Positions 24,472 through 33,430 are shown, numbered from the stretch's first letter. The stretch is DNA of 64,000 nt from Clostridia bacterium (GCA_017430535.1 JAFRMR010000001.1:1-64000); one strand, 5' to 3'. Numbers and translations are program-made. Notes: generated by a model not told the origin, from the sequence alone.

Positions 24472-25469
24472 GCAGAAAGCACCCTGCTTGCCTCGGGCGA
24501 AATTTTGGCAAAGCCCGCGGTGCAGCTTATAACCGCCCTTTCAAGCTGGCGGTCAATGAGTTTATCATACTCGGTGGTAACATCACCGGCCTTAACCATC
24601 TCAAGGGCGGCGTTTTTATCAATACCCAGTATTTTGCCGCTGCCCAGAGCCGGGCTCTTGATAAGCTTTGCGCCGAAGGGGGTTACCGCCTTGCCTGTGC
24701 CGTGGAAGGTGAGGCCTGCCGCAGCATCGCGGAACTGGCTCATATTGAGCAGGGCCGCCATCATATCCGGAGAGGCAAGGATTGTGTTCATTTCATAGGG
24801 GTCAAAGCTGTTCCAGAGGTTTATAAGGTCGCTGTACTCAAGGCTTTCGCCTGCAATGCCTGCAGAGGGGGCGGCGTTATTGTTGCCGTCGCCGTTAATG
24901 AGCACATCAACCGCATCCTTTGCAAGGGTTCTTGCAATATAGGCGCCTATCTGCTTAAGGGTTACGGTGAATAAATCAAGGCGCTGGAACCTGAGAGCCT
25001 CGTAGGATGCCACAAGGCTTCTGCCCCGCTTTTTAAGAGAAACAAGGTTTTCCTTGGTTCTTACGGCGGTTTCCGGGATGAAAGCTCCCTCCGCTACGGT
25101 TTTAAGCTCCTTTTCATCCCCGGTGGGCACTGAATTTATGGAGCGGTAATCAAGGCCGTTTATGTTGGTTACGGTTGCCACAAGGGAGGGCAGGATATCC
25201 GCCTGCTCCATTCCCTTCCTGACCGCCCTTGAAATAAACTCAGGGAAAAGCACGGAGCTTTCGGTGGTGGCAAAGAATTTTTCCACGGTATCGCCGGAGG
25301 GGCCGCTTACCTTGATATCAAACCTTTTGAGCTGCCTCTGGTAGGAATCCAGCCCCTCAAGCTCGGTGCCTTTATAGTTCTCATCCGGGTCTATTCTGCC
25401 CAGAGCCGCGGTGAAATCCCCGCCGGAATAAAGCCCTTTTTCAAGATGAATGCTGTCATAATATGCCAT
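24468..25469 (-). CDS. Phage major capsid protein, HK97-like fold
   Basis: 333 residues. An N-terminal segment of about 65 residues is followed by FFATTESSVLFPEFISRAVRKG, the usual start of the mature capsid domain. Then come VATVTNINGLDYRSI, AEGAFIPETAVRTKENLVSL (the E-loop side), LFTVTLKQIGAYIARTLAKDAVDVLINGDG (spine helix) and MNTILASPDMMAALLNM. The C-terminal strand region includes RAVISCTAGFAKISP. It should form the shell around packaged DNA. AAGGAGGGCGGC precedes ATG 25469. No stop or frameshift interrupts it, so the gene has been kept intact. Confidence 0.88.
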   Translation of the reverse strand: MAYYDSIHLEKGLYSGGDFTAALGRIDPDENYKGTELEGLDSYQRQLKRFDIKVSGPSGDTVEKFFATTESSVLFPEFISRAVRKGMEQADILPSLVATVTNINGLDYRSINSVPTGDEKELKTVAEGAFIPETAVRTKENLVSLKKRGRSLVASYEALRFQRLDLFTVTLKQIGAYIARTLAKDAVDVLINGDGNNNAAPSAGIAGESLEYSDLINLWNSFDPYEMNTILASPDMMAALLNMSQFRDAAAGLTFHGTGKAVTPFGAKLIKSPALGSGKILGIDKNAALEMVKAGDVTTEYDKLIDRQLERAVISCTAGFAKISPEASRVLSA

Positions 25470-25480
25470 AGCCGCCCTCC

Positions 25481-25822
25481 TTAAAGAATCATAGTGAGCT
25501 GTTTGTTTACAGCGTCAACATCAATTACAAACTTATAGAAACTGTCGGTGCCCTGGGTGATTTTGCCGTTGCCGTCGGGGGTAAGGTCAATATAACCCGC
25601 CTCAATGCCGGCGCCCCTGTAGGGCACGGTAACAACGCCGCTTACAACCACGGAAACACAGCCCCCTCTTGTGTGCAGGGCAATGCCCATAAAGGGCTCA
25701 CCTGTGGCCGCAGGGGCAACCTTGCCGGGAGCCACGGGGGCAACGGGAGTGCCGGGGGCAATATCCTCATCCGTAAGAAAAGTGAGAACCTGATTGCCGC
25801 AGCCTTTAAATCCTACTTCCAT
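25481..25822 (-). CDS. Probable capsid decoration protein
   Basis: 113 residues, beta-rich and rich in Gly, Val and Pro: DIAPGTPVAPVAPGKVAPA, MGIALHTRGGCVSVVVSGVV, PYRGAGIEAGYIDLTPDGN. The small size, composition and location between protease and capsid genes fit DUF2190/gpD-like decoration proteins that stabilise HK97-type shells. AAGGAGAA lies before ATG 25822. Its neighbours are 12 bases away on either side. Confidence 0.55.
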   Translation of the reverse strand: MEVGFKGCGNQVLTFLTDEDIAPGTPVAPVAPGKVAPAATGEPFMGIALHTRGGCVSVVVSGVVTVPYRGAGIEAGYIDLTPDGNGKITQGTDSFYKFVIDVDAVNKQLTMIL

Positions 25823-25834
25823 ACTAATTCTCCT

Positions 25835-26671
25835 TTATATAATGTACTGTGTGTAATCCGCTTTTTTCCCTTTTGCGGGGGAGGCAAGCTGGAGCACGGG
25901 GGTGAACTTTTTATTTGCCTCTTTTTCAAACACATCCCTTACCTCGCGCAGCTCCTTAAGTGGCAGATATGCGCATACCTTTTCAAGGGTTTCGCCGCAG
26001 AAGCCGGGGATAACCCTGCCGGCGTAAAGGGTGATATCCTTTTTTATATCCTCCCTGTAAAGGTGCTCAATATCATCGGCGGGGCTGTGGGATTTGGTGA
26101 TGCCTGCGTTTTTCTGGGCAGGCACCGCCACAAAGGACCACTCGTAGACATCCGAGGGCTCATCAAGGATATAAAAACAGGTGCGCCCGCCGTAAAGGGC
26201 GCCTTTAAGGTGCTCGCAGCCCTCGGAGCGTTTATCTTTGCCGCAAACAGAGCACTTTATGCTCTTCACATTGCAGTTTACGCTTATCTCCTTTTTGATG
26301 CCGGCGTCAATCTCGGCAATAAGGTCCTTATTCTTTTCGCTGCGCACCATATAAGCCATTGCCTTAAGGCAGGTATATGGCTCGCCGTCGGCGGTTTTGC
26401 GTGTTTCATCCCGTTCAACCCGGGCGGAATAAATGCGGGCGGTCTGGTCCTTGCCGCTTAAGTTATGGTCAAAGATACCGGTTTTGCCCACATAGAGCTC
26501 CGCCATTTTTTCAAGAGCCCCCGGTGTGAATTTTTCGCAGTCCCTGTCAATTTCATTATCGCAGAGCACTACGGGGAATGTGTAAATCTCATCGGGGCTC
26601 ATTTTTCTGCGGGTGAAGGAGTTGATTTTTTCAAGCTCCTCACTGCAGAGTGTTTCTTTTTCCTTCATCAT
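25835..26671 (-). CDS. Prohead maturation protease with a cysteine cluster
   Basis: 278 residues. FPVVLCDNEIDRDCEKFTP and LYVGKTGIFDHNLSGKDQTA correspond to the N-terminal strands and the catalytic His (FDH) of phage prohead proteases. IKKEISVNCNVKSI carries the likely catalytic Ser. Next a CSVCGKDKRSEGCEHLKG cluster could bind zinc. The gene order portal-protease-decoration-capsid supports the call. It would trim capsid and scaffold during maturation. GGGAGA precedes the ATGATG start, and it overlaps the portal gene by 4 bases. Confidence 0.72.
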   Translation of the reverse strand: MMKEKETLCSEELEKINSFTRRKMSPDEIYTFPVVLCDNEIDRDCEKFTPGALEKMAELYVGKTGIFDHNLSGKDQTARIYSARVERDETRKTADGEPYTCLKAMAYMVRSEKNKDLIAEIDAGIKKEISVNCNVKSIKCSVCGKDKRSEGCEHLKGALYGGRTCFYILDEPSDVYEWSFVAVPAQKNAGITKSHSPADDIEHLYREDIKKDITLYAGRVIPGFCGETLEKVCAYLPLKELREVRDVFEKEANKKFTPVLQLASPAKGKKADYTQYII

Positions 26672-27798
26672 TTCTCCCTTTCCGTTCGTTTTGCCTGAGC
26701 GCGGTAAAGCATGGCCCGGCTCTGCTCCACCTCATCCTGCAGAGTGATATCATCCCAGATAACCTTCGCCCCGGGGGCAAAGCCCCTGCCGGTGAGGAAG
26801 GAGTTGCAGATTTTGAGGATAACCGGGGTAAGGATGCGGCGGTAGGATTCAAGCTCCGCCGTAAGGGCATCCGCCTGCTGGGCGCTCATCCTTTCGGTGG
26901 TGCTCCAGGAGAGGCCCAGCATAAAGGGGGGTATGCCGGTTTTTGCCACAATCTGCTCAAGCATCTGCCTTACGGGCACTTCGCTGTCCGGTATGGCGGC
27001 CTCGCCGCCTATCACCTTAATCTGCACATCTCCCACGGCCACAAAATCCCTTACCTCAGCCCCCTTGCGCATGGCGCGGGACCACTCGCCGGCTATCTGC
27101 TCCGCCCGCTCCTTGGCAAAGGCCCTTTCGGAGGAATCGTTTTTGGGGTTATAGGTTACGGCAAAGCGCAGGTTCCCCGCCCGCTCCCAGTTCAGGCCCG
27201 TACTCTCAAAAATCTTCAGCAGAATTCCGCTGACAAAAGGCAGCCCCTTAAGCATAGAGTTGCCTGTGAGAGCGCCGGGGTCCGGGTTAAGCACGCTGAC
27301 AAGGCACAAATCCGGCCTGCTTACCTTAACCTGCCCGCCGTTTCCGTTTACATAGATATCAATATTGAAGCCGTCCTTTGCCCGCTTGAACTCAACATTT
27401 TCAAGGGGAGAGTTAAAGAGCCCCGCGGGCCTGCCTGCGGTATCCGTAACAATTTCGCCAAGGGCGGTGCCGCAGGTGATAAGCTGCTCAAGGTAGCTTT
27501 CGGTAAAGGCGTGAAGGCCCTGCCTGTTGCCCCCTACTGGCACCCCCAGCACAAACTCCTCAAGAGCTTTGCGGGCGCGGGGATCGGAGCACTCCACCCG
27601 GTAGCCCCCGGTAAGGCGCACGGTTTTGAAAACCGCGGCGTCAATTACGGGCACCGCCTCACGCAGGGCGTAATAAAGCCGGTTTTCCGGTGTGCTCAGG
27701 GGCACATAGCCCTCAAGGCCGGCAAAGGCCCCCGATTTTGCGGGCTGTGTTACCGGGGCCGCAATACCTGCCCGGGCTTTCTTTCTGAATAATGCCAT
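26668..27798 (-). CDS. Phage portal protein
   Basis: About 376 residues from ATG 27798 (AAGAAGG upstream; a GTG at 27810 would add four). Typical portal features are LYYALREAVPVIDAAVFKTV, GGYRVECSDP, LEQLITCGTALGEIVTD, FKRAKDGFNIDIYVNGNGG, and later VRQMLEQIVAKTGIPPFMLG, which precedes the long crown helices (RMSAQQADALTAELESYR). Twelve copies would form the ring through which terminase loads DNA and to which a tail docks. It is directly downstream of the large terminase gene. Confidence 0.82.
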   Translation of the reverse strand: MALFRKKARAGIAAPVTQPAKSGAFAGLEGYVPLSTPENRLYYALREAVPVIDAAVFKTVRLTGGYRVECSDPRARKALEEFVLGVPVGGNRQGLHAFTESYLEQLITCGTALGEIVTDTAGRPAGLFNSPLENVEFKRAKDGFNIDIYVNGNGGQVKVSRPDLCLVSVLNPDPGALTGNSMLKGLPFVSGILLKIFESTGLNWERAGNLRFAVTYNPKNDSSERAFAKERAEQIAGEWSRAMRKGAEVRDFVAVGDVQIKVIGGEAAIPDSEVPVRQMLEQIVAKTGIPPFMLGLSWSTTERMSAQQADALTAELESYRRILTPVILKICNSFLTGRGFAPGAKVIWDDITLQDEVEQSRAMLYRAQAKRTEREK

Positions 27799-27806
27799 TT
27801 TTATTT

Positions 27807-29066
27807 TCACCTTCTTACACTTATTACGCCGAAGCTGTCTGCGCCCTCACGGATTGCAACTTGCGAAACAAAATACCTGATATCGTCCATAGCGTGGTCG
27901 TTTTCCTTTACCACAGCGTCTCCGGCGCAGTCCTGCTTCCAGCGGTAGAGGCCGAATTCCCTTATGGTATCGGTGCACTCCGGGGCAAAGAAAAGCCGGC
28001 CGGCGCGGAGCAAATCCTGCACCCGCCTTATGCCGTCCACAACATCATTATCCGCCTTGATAACCCTGAACCTGCCCCGCCTTTCAATAAGTTCAATGAA
28101 GCTCGCTGCGCTGGGATCCGCAATTACCGCCCGTATGGGCAGATCCCCGGCAAGGCGCTCCAGGGCCTCATAATGCTCGCTGTCTGTTTTTCTTACCCCG
28201 GTTTCCCGGGAATCGTAGTAATACTCCCTTAACCTGTACCACTTATCCCCCAGCCGTCCCCACAGGCCGAAGGAGGAGGGGCTCACGGTGCCGTAATCGC
28301 AGGAAATCCAGTATTCCTCCGGCTCTGCAGGCGGGTATTTTACATGGGTTTCGCTGCTGAACATGGGGTAAACGCAGCCCCTTGCCGCCACCCACAGACC
28401 AAGGATGTATCTGTCCCTGAAAACCCCGGTATAAAGCCGCTCATAACGCCTGCGCACCCCGGGGGAAAGGGATGGGTTATCATCCATGGTGAAGTGGAGA
28501 TAGAGGCAGTTTTTCTCCCGGGCTTTCTTTATCCACTCCCTGTAAAACCAGTGCATGGGATGCTCCGGGTTGCAGCTGAACCAGAATTTTGCCCCCTCGG
28601 CGGAGCAGCGGGCAAGGGCCTGCTCCACAAAAGAGCGGGGCATAAGGGCAACCTCATCAAAAAGCACGCCCCCGAGGGTCATGCCCTGAATAAGGGAGGC
28701 GGAGCTTTCATCCCTGCCGCCGAAAAGGCGGAACCTGTTTGTGCGGCCGAAGGCGCTTACGGTAACCGTATTTGCGCTGATTTTTTCCTCATAATAAAGG
28801 CCCGCCTGCCGCAGATAAGGAAAAACCGCCGTAACAATATTGCGCCTTACGGAGGTTATGGTTTTGCCGCAGATTGCAAAATCCATATCGTCAAACTCCG
28901 TGCTTGCCCAGAGCACAAAGGAGATGACCATACACATTGTTTTGCCGCTCCTTACGGCGCCGTCGCAGATTATGCCGTCAAAACTGCGGCTTTTGCTGCC
29001 GGGCAGCCACCAGCTGAGAGCCCTCAGCTGCTTTGGCGAAAAGGGGGTTACGCCCTTACTCTTCAT
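27807..29066 (-). CDS. Phage terminase large subunit
   Basis: About 419 residues from ATG 29066; a longer frame to 29138 would overlap the small-terminase gene heavily and has no ribosome site. Walker A is ICDGAVRSGKTMCM and Walker B is GGVLFDEVALMP, followed by the coupling motif WFSCNP. The nuclease half has ISCDYGTVSPSSFGLWG, IRAVIADPSAASFI and NDHAMDDIRYFV, supplying the acidic metal ligands of the RNase H-like fold. All motor and nuclease motifs look intact. It cuts and pumps DNA into the prohead. It overlaps the small-subunit gene by 11 bases. Confidence 0.92.
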   Translation of the reverse strand: MKSKGVTPFSPKQLRALSWWLPGSKSRSFDGIICDGAVRSGKTMCMVISFVLWASTEFDDMDFAICGKTITSVRRNIVTAVFPYLRQAGLYYEEKISANTVTVSAFGRTNRFRLFGGRDESSASLIQGMTLGGVLFDEVALMPRSFVEQALARCSAEGAKFWFSCNPEHPMHWFYREWIKKAREKNCLYLHFTMDDNPSLSPGVRRRYERLYTGVFRDRYILGLWVAARGCVYPMFSSETHVKYPPAEPEEYWISCDYGTVSPSSFGLWGRLGDKWYRLREYYYDSRETGVRKTDSEHYEALERLAGDLPIRAVIADPSAASFIELIERRGRFRVIKADNDVVDGIRRVQDLLRAGRLFFAPECTDTIREFGLYRWKQDCAGDAVVKENDHAMDDIRYFVSQVAIREGADSFGVISVRR

Positions 29067-29367
29067 CCTGTGCTTCCCGGGCGGAGAGCGAAAGAGCCTC
29101 CAGCAGAGCGGAGCCCATACCGCTGCCCTTTTCCTCAAGGGCGAGCAGGCACTGGATTGCCTTTATGCGGTCAAAAAACTTTATCTCCGATATTCCCCCT
29201 GCGGAGCGCTTTATGCCGGAAACATTGGTAAGGTTAAGCCGCTTTATCTGCCGCTCCGAAAGCTCGCTGCCGTAAAGCATAAGCCGCACCGGGTCCGACA
29301 CCTGCCCCAGGGCAATCTGCCTGAGGGCATCCGTAATCTGCTCGCGGATATCTTTTTTGCTTTTCAC
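29056..29367 (-). CDS. Phage terminase small subunit-like protein
   Basis: 103 residues from GTG 29367, which follows GGGAGGTATGAT; the longer open frame to 29466 runs through a terminator. KKDIREQITDALRQIALGQV, LSERQIKRLNLTNVSGIKR and a coiled C-terminus ending in two Glu fit a small terminase or HTH protein that recognises DNA to be packaged. It is the first gene of the module and overlaps the large subunit by 11 bases. Confidence 0.6.
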   Translation of the reverse strand: MKSKKDIREQITDALRQIALGQVSDPVRLMLYGSELSERQIKRLNLTNVSGIKRSAGGISEIKFFDRIKAIQCLLALEEKGSGMGSALLEALSLSAREAQDEE

Positions 29368-29390
29368 ATCATACCTCCCTTCAACCCAAA

Positions 29391-29442
29391 GAAAAAACGC
29401 CGTATTCGTCAAGGAAAACTCCTTGAACAAATACAGCGTTAA
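29391..29442 (-). terminator. Terminator separating host genes from the phage head module
   Basis: A long imperfect hairpin (AACGCTGTATTTGTTCAAGG on one arm) is followed on the minus strand by TTTTTTC. It lies between the 188-residue membrane gene and the small-terminase gene, so the head module should have its own promoter or depend on read-through. Confidence 0.65.
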
Positions 29443-29489
29443 GCTCGCTATTCTGTTGTGAATCAATCACTCCGGGGCGTTCGCGGAAA

Positions 29490-30056
29490 TTATGTGAACG
29501 CAAACCTCCAGATAAGGAACGCAACCCAGAGGAAGAAGATTATGCAGTTCTTTTCAAGAAAAGCACCAAGGCGTGTAACAAGAGCAATGGGGAAGCCCAG
29601 GGTTTTGCCTATGCCGTCCCTGAATTTCTTTGCTCCGCCCTTTTCTTTGGAATAGGGGCCGTAGGCGATGCTCCAGTAATTGAGAATATCCTCCGTAAGG
29701 GGGAAGAGACAGCAGAGCATTGAGACGCCCAGATACATAGAAACAACATAAAGGATAAACAGGGGGACACTGTCCCAGGGGGTGATGCCCATATCCTTTA
29801 TATTGAGGTAACCGAAAAAGAAGAAGGCCAGGCCCATATTGAAATTCATAAAACCGGGGCCGGTGGAAATAAGGTAAGCCGCGAACTGGGTGGAGGGCAG
29901 GGAGTGCTCTGTGTGGCCGCAGGCCTCATCCATGCGGATATAGCCGACGGGCTCCACCATAAGCCGGAGTATGCGGCAGGTGAGGTGTTCCCAGAAGCAT
30001 CTTATGTAAGCCCCGGGCAGGCATATAATCTTGGTTATGAAATAAAGCATTCTCAT
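29490..30056 (-). CDS. Hypothetical membrane protein
   Basis: 188 residues. An amphipathic N-terminus (LYFITKIICLPGAYIRCFWE), a GHTEHSLPSTQFAAYLIS stretch, then hydrophobic spans (GLAFFFFGYL, VPLFILYVVSMYLGVSML, NCIIFFLWVAFLIW). I do not recognise the family. The start overlaps the stop of the preceding zinc-ribbon/TPR gene by 4 bases, so the two are coupled and likely act together at the membrane. A terminator follows at 29391-29442. Confidence 0.7.
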   Translation of the reverse strand: MRMLYFITKIICLPGAYIRCFWEHLTCRILRLMVEPVGYIRMDEACGHTEHSLPSTQFAAYLISTGPGFMNFNMGLAFFFFGYLNIKDMGITPWDSVPLFILYVVSMYLGVSMLCCLFPLTEDILNYWSIAYGPYSKEKGGAKKFRDGIGKTLGFPIALVTRLGAFLEKNCIIFFLWVAFLIWRFAFT

Positions 30057-31711
30057 ATAAGGTCGTACACCCCTTCCGTAAGCAGTTTTTCAAGGGAAAC
30101 CTTGCCGCTGAGCACATCCGCCATGGCTTTTTCGGAATCCGTGCCCTTGTAGGATTCAATAATTTCATCAAGCTTTGAGAAGTTTTCCGCCTTGCCCTGG
30201 CCCTTCTGGCGGCAGAGCATTGCGCTTAAGTAAACGGTGGCAAGCAGCTCGCTGTTGTAGCCGGTGCTGTCGCCGTAATAATAGTAGCGGTTATAGGCCC
30301 TGTCCTCAGCGGAAACGGCACTGTCAAAGGCCTTGTCATAATCACCCTGAGCAAGATAGATAAGGGCTTTCTGGCGGTCAAACTCGGGTATCATTGCGTA
30401 CATTTCATCCGCTTCATCAATAAGAGCGAGGGCCTGCTCATAGTTGCCCTGAGCCCTTGCAAGCATAATCATTGCGGAATAGTTGGAATCGGAATTATCG
30501 CCGTCGGTGGTCATATTATCGGCGCAGAATTTATCAACAAACTCCTCGGCGCCTTTCATATCGCCCTGCTTGAACAGCATCTTAAGCTTGCTTGCCGCGG
30601 CCTTGAAGTTGCTCTTATCCGCTTCAAGGAGAGCATCCACAAGGGGTGCGGCTTCGTCCTCCCTGCCGGTATTCACAAGGCACTTTACATATTCCTCATA
30701 ATAGAGCCAGGAATAATCTTTGCCGCTCTTTTTTGCGGCCTCATCAACCCTGTCAAGGCAGGCGACTTTTTCCTCCTCGGTAAAGCCGCAAAGGCCTGCA
30801 GTGTTATACATGAAATACTCAAGCCAAACCTGGGAAAGGTCATCCCTGCCCCTGTATTCCTCCATGGCGGCAATGGCTTTTTTGCCGTCCTCAAGGCCGG
30901 GAGTTGAGCCGTCCTCTTTATAAAGGCCCGCCATAATCTCCGTAAGCTTGGTGTAGGTGCTTTCATACTCGGCGTATTTTTCGGCGCAGTCCTTATAAGC
31001 CTTGCAGTGCTCCTTGTATTTATCGTTTATGGTGAAAACCTTGGCAGCAAAGCTGTAGGCCTGGATGGGGTCGTAAACATGCTCCGCCGCCTCAAAGATT
31101 TTGCCCTCAATGGCGCATCCTGTTTTAAGGAAAGGAGCGAAGGCACGGTTGCCCTCGGTAATCTCATTTATCTGGTCAAGCACTGTCTGTATTGCGGAAT
31201 ATTCCTCATAGGCGGAAAACCAGTTGTTTTCCTTTGCCTTGATATCGCCCTTCACGGTCTGCAGAGCGGGGGCGGCAAGCAGGCAGACAACCACAAAAGC
31301 AAAAACGGAAAGGGAGAGCGCAAGGGCTCCGGTAATCCATGCAGCAAGGGGGATTTTGGTGCGCCTGAGCTTTGCTTCGCAGGAATAGCAGAATTCGTGA
31401 CCATGGACAACATAGCCGCTGCCGCAGTATTCACAGATTCTCTGCTCTTCTTCCTCTTCGCACTCGTCTTCGGTTTCTTCCGTATCTTCCTCGGCCTCTG
31501 TTTCGGTTTCCTGTGTGATTTCAGCCGCTTCTTCAGCTTCAGCCGTTTCTTCAGCTTCAGCCGTTTCCTCGGTTTCAGCCGCAGCTTCTGCCGTTTCTGC
31601 GGCGCTTAAATCGATCACTTTGCCGCATTCTCCGCATTCGGCGGTAACGGCATCTGCCGGCACCTCAATTTCAGCGGAACAATCGGGGCATATTATCTTT
31701 TTATCTTCCAT
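30053..31711 (-). CDS. Zinc-ribbon, single-span membrane protein with TPR-like repeats
   Basis: 552 residues. The N-terminus has two cysteine pairs (ICPDCSAE, ECGECGKV), then about 45 residues made nearly only of Ala, Glu and Thr, then a second ribbon (ICEYCGSGYV, FCYSCEAKL). One membrane span follows (ITGALALSLSVFAFVVVCLL). The outer part is helical and TPR-like (YEQALALIDEADEMYAMIP, KALIYLAQGDYDKAFDSAV). It probably scaffolds or senses at the membrane, but no specific function can be given. It shares a transcript with the 188-residue membrane protein. Confidence 0.7.
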   Translation of the reverse strand: MEDKKIICPDCSAEIEVPADAVTAECGECGKVIDLSAAETAEAAAETEETAEAEETAEAEEAAEITQETETEAEEDTEETEDECEEEEEQRICEYCGSGYVVHGHEFCYSCEAKLRRTKIPLAAWITGALALSLSVFAFVVVCLLAAPALQTVKGDIKAKENNWFSAYEEYSAIQTVLDQINEITEGNRAFAPFLKTGCAIEGKIFEAAEHVYDPIQAYSFAAKVFTINDKYKEHCKAYKDCAEKYAEYESTYTKLTEIMAGLYKEDGSTPGLEDGKKAIAAMEEYRGRDDLSQVWLEYFMYNTAGLCGFTEEEKVACLDRVDEAAKKSGKDYSWLYYEEYVKCLVNTGREDEAAPLVDALLEADKSNFKAAASKLKMLFKQGDMKGAEEFVDKFCADNMTTDGDNSDSNYSAMIMLARAQGNYEQALALIDEADEMYAMIPEFDRQKALIYLAQGDYDKAFDSAVSAEDRAYNRYYYYGDSTGYNSELLATVYLSAMLCRQKGQGKAENFSKLDEIIESYKGTDSEKAMADVLSGKVSLEKLLTEGVYDLI

Positions 31712-31732
31712 AAATCTGCTCCTTTGTGTTTT

Positions 31733-33262
31733 TTACGAGCGCCAGAGTTTCCGGTCAAGGCTTCTGAACTGCACGGCTCTTGCCACATGGACTGCCTCAA
31801 CGGTTTCGCTGCCCTCAAGGTCGGCAACGGTTCTTGAAACTCTGAGTATTTTATCGTAAGCTCTCGCGGAAAGATCCAGCTTGTCAAAGACTTTTTCAAG
31901 CATAATCAGGGCCGCGGGAGATGGCTTGCAGTAAAGCTTGGTCATTTCGGGGGTCATCTTTGCGTTGCAGGTGATACCTGTGCCTTTAAGGCGCTCCTGC
32001 TGGATTTTGCGGGCGGCGTTCACCCGCTTCTTTATATCTGCGGAGCACTCGCCGTTTTCTTCGGAGGAGAGCTTCTCAAACTCCACGGGAGGCACCTCAA
32101 TATGAATATCTATACGGTCCAGCATAGGGCCCGATACCCTTGCAAGGTAACGCTGGGCAGCTCCCGGCGGGCAGGTGCACTGCCTTTTGGGGTGGCCGTA
32201 CCAGCCGCAGGGGCAGGGGTTCATGGCGCACACTACCATTGCGGAGCAGGGGTAGGTTACGCTGCCGCTGGCCCTTGAAATGGTGATTATATTATCCTCT
32301 ATGGGCTGGCGGAGAACCTCCATTGCCTGCCGTGAAAACTCGGGCAGCTCATCAAGGAAGAGCACGCCGTTGTGGGCAAGGGATATTTCGCCGGGCCTCG
32401 GTATGGCTCCGCCGCCGGAAAGGCCTGCGGAGGAAACCGTGTGGTGGGGTGCGCGGAAGGGTCTGTCAGTAATAAGCGAAACGCCTTCGGGCAGTACCCC
32501 GGCTATTGAATAGAGCTCGGTGGTCCTTAAACTCTCCTCAAAAGTCATATCCGGCAGTATGGAGGGCAGGCGCTTTGCCAGCATGCTTTTGCCTGAGCCG
32601 GGAGGGCCCACCATAAGTATATTGTGGCCGCCGGCCGCCGCAATCTCAAGGGCGTAGCGCGCCTCCTGCTGGCCTCTGACATCCCGGAAATCCGGCAGAG
32701 GGGCTTTATTGAGGGATTCGGCGGATTTATCGTAGGTAACGGGGGTAAGGGTGGTGAAGCCCGTAAGATGCTCCACAACCTCTTTAACGGAGGAAACGGC
32801 GTAAACCTCTATGCCCTCAACCACGGAGCTTTCAAGGGCGTTTGCCGCAGGCACAAATACTCTTTTGATGCCCTCTTTTTTAGCCCTGATAACCATAGGC
32901 AGGGCGCCGTTTATATGCCGCACAAGGCCGTCAAGGGAAAGCTCGCCGATAAAGGCACAGTCATCTGTATCGGCCTTCAGCCTCTGCTCCGCTTTAAGCA
33001 GGGCAATGAGTATGGGCAGGTCATAGAGGGGGCCTTCTTTTTTGGTATCTGCCGGGGAAAGATTTACGGTAACACGGCTCTGGGGGAAGGAATAGCCGCT
33101 GTTTTTCATGGCGGAGCGGACCCTGTTGCGGGATTCGTTTACGGCGGCATCAGGCAGGCCTACAACATCAATCCTGGGCAGACCCATGCCGAAATCAACC
33201 TCAACGCCCACCATGTAGCTCTCTATTCCGTAAAGGCCCATGCTGTTTATGCGGGCAAACAT
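31733..33262 (-). CDS. comM: YifB/ComM family Mg-chelatase-like AAA ATPase
   Basis: 509 residues, the normal size. The N-terminal Lon-protease-like ChlI domain (GLPRIDVVGLPDAAVNESR, SPADTKKEGPLYDLPIL) is followed by the AAA core with Walker A GPPGSGKSMLAKRLPSILP, Walker B VLFLDELPEF and the C-terminal MG_chelatase domain (SARAYDKILRVSRTVADLEG). A four-Cys segment (CPCGWYGHPKRQCTCPPG) is typical. ComM acts as a branch-migration helicase in natural transformation. TATGTTTGCCC start at 33262 is preceded by GGAGGGA. Confidence 0.95.
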   Translation of the reverse strand: MFARINSMGLYGIESYMVGVEVDFGMGLPRIDVVGLPDAAVNESRNRVRSAMKNSGYSFPQSRVTVNLSPADTKKEGPLYDLPILIALLKAEQRLKADTDDCAFIGELSLDGLVRHINGALPMVIRAKKEGIKRVFVPAANALESSVVEGIEVYAVSSVKEVVEHLTGFTTLTPVTYDKSAESLNKAPLPDFRDVRGQQEARYALEIAAAGGHNILMVGPPGSGKSMLAKRLPSILPDMTFEESLRTTELYSIAGVLPEGVSLITDRPFRAPHHTVSSAGLSGGGAIPRPGEISLAHNGVLFLDELPEFSRQAMEVLRQPIEDNIITISRASGSVTYPCSAMVVCAMNPCPCGWYGHPKRQCTCPPGAAQRYLARVSGPMLDRIDIHIEVPPVEFEKLSSEENGECSADIKKRVNAARKIQQERLKGTGITCNAKMTPEMTKLYCKPSPAALIMLEKVFDKLDLSARAYDKILRVSRTVADLEGSETVEAVHVARAVQFRSLDRKLWRS

Positions 33263-33430
33263 ACCGTCCCTCCCTCCGGTTTAAGAATCATATCCTTTAA
33301 ATTTTACCATAGTATTAAATAAAACACAATATTAAATTAAATTGATATATTTCTAAATAAGAAAAAAGAAATATGCGTATAATGTTATTATAAAATGTAA
33401 TCAACTTATTGACCCGTGGAGGGATACACT

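Noticed and set aside
22944-29367. Calling the phage module a complete prophage or a capsid-forming satellite
   Set aside because: No integrase, replication, regulator, tail or lysis gene occurs on either side within the window.
26650-29442. Long plus-strand open frames antisense to portal and terminase genes
   Set aside because: High-GC shadow frames; the minus-strand products have clear phage motifs and coupled starts.
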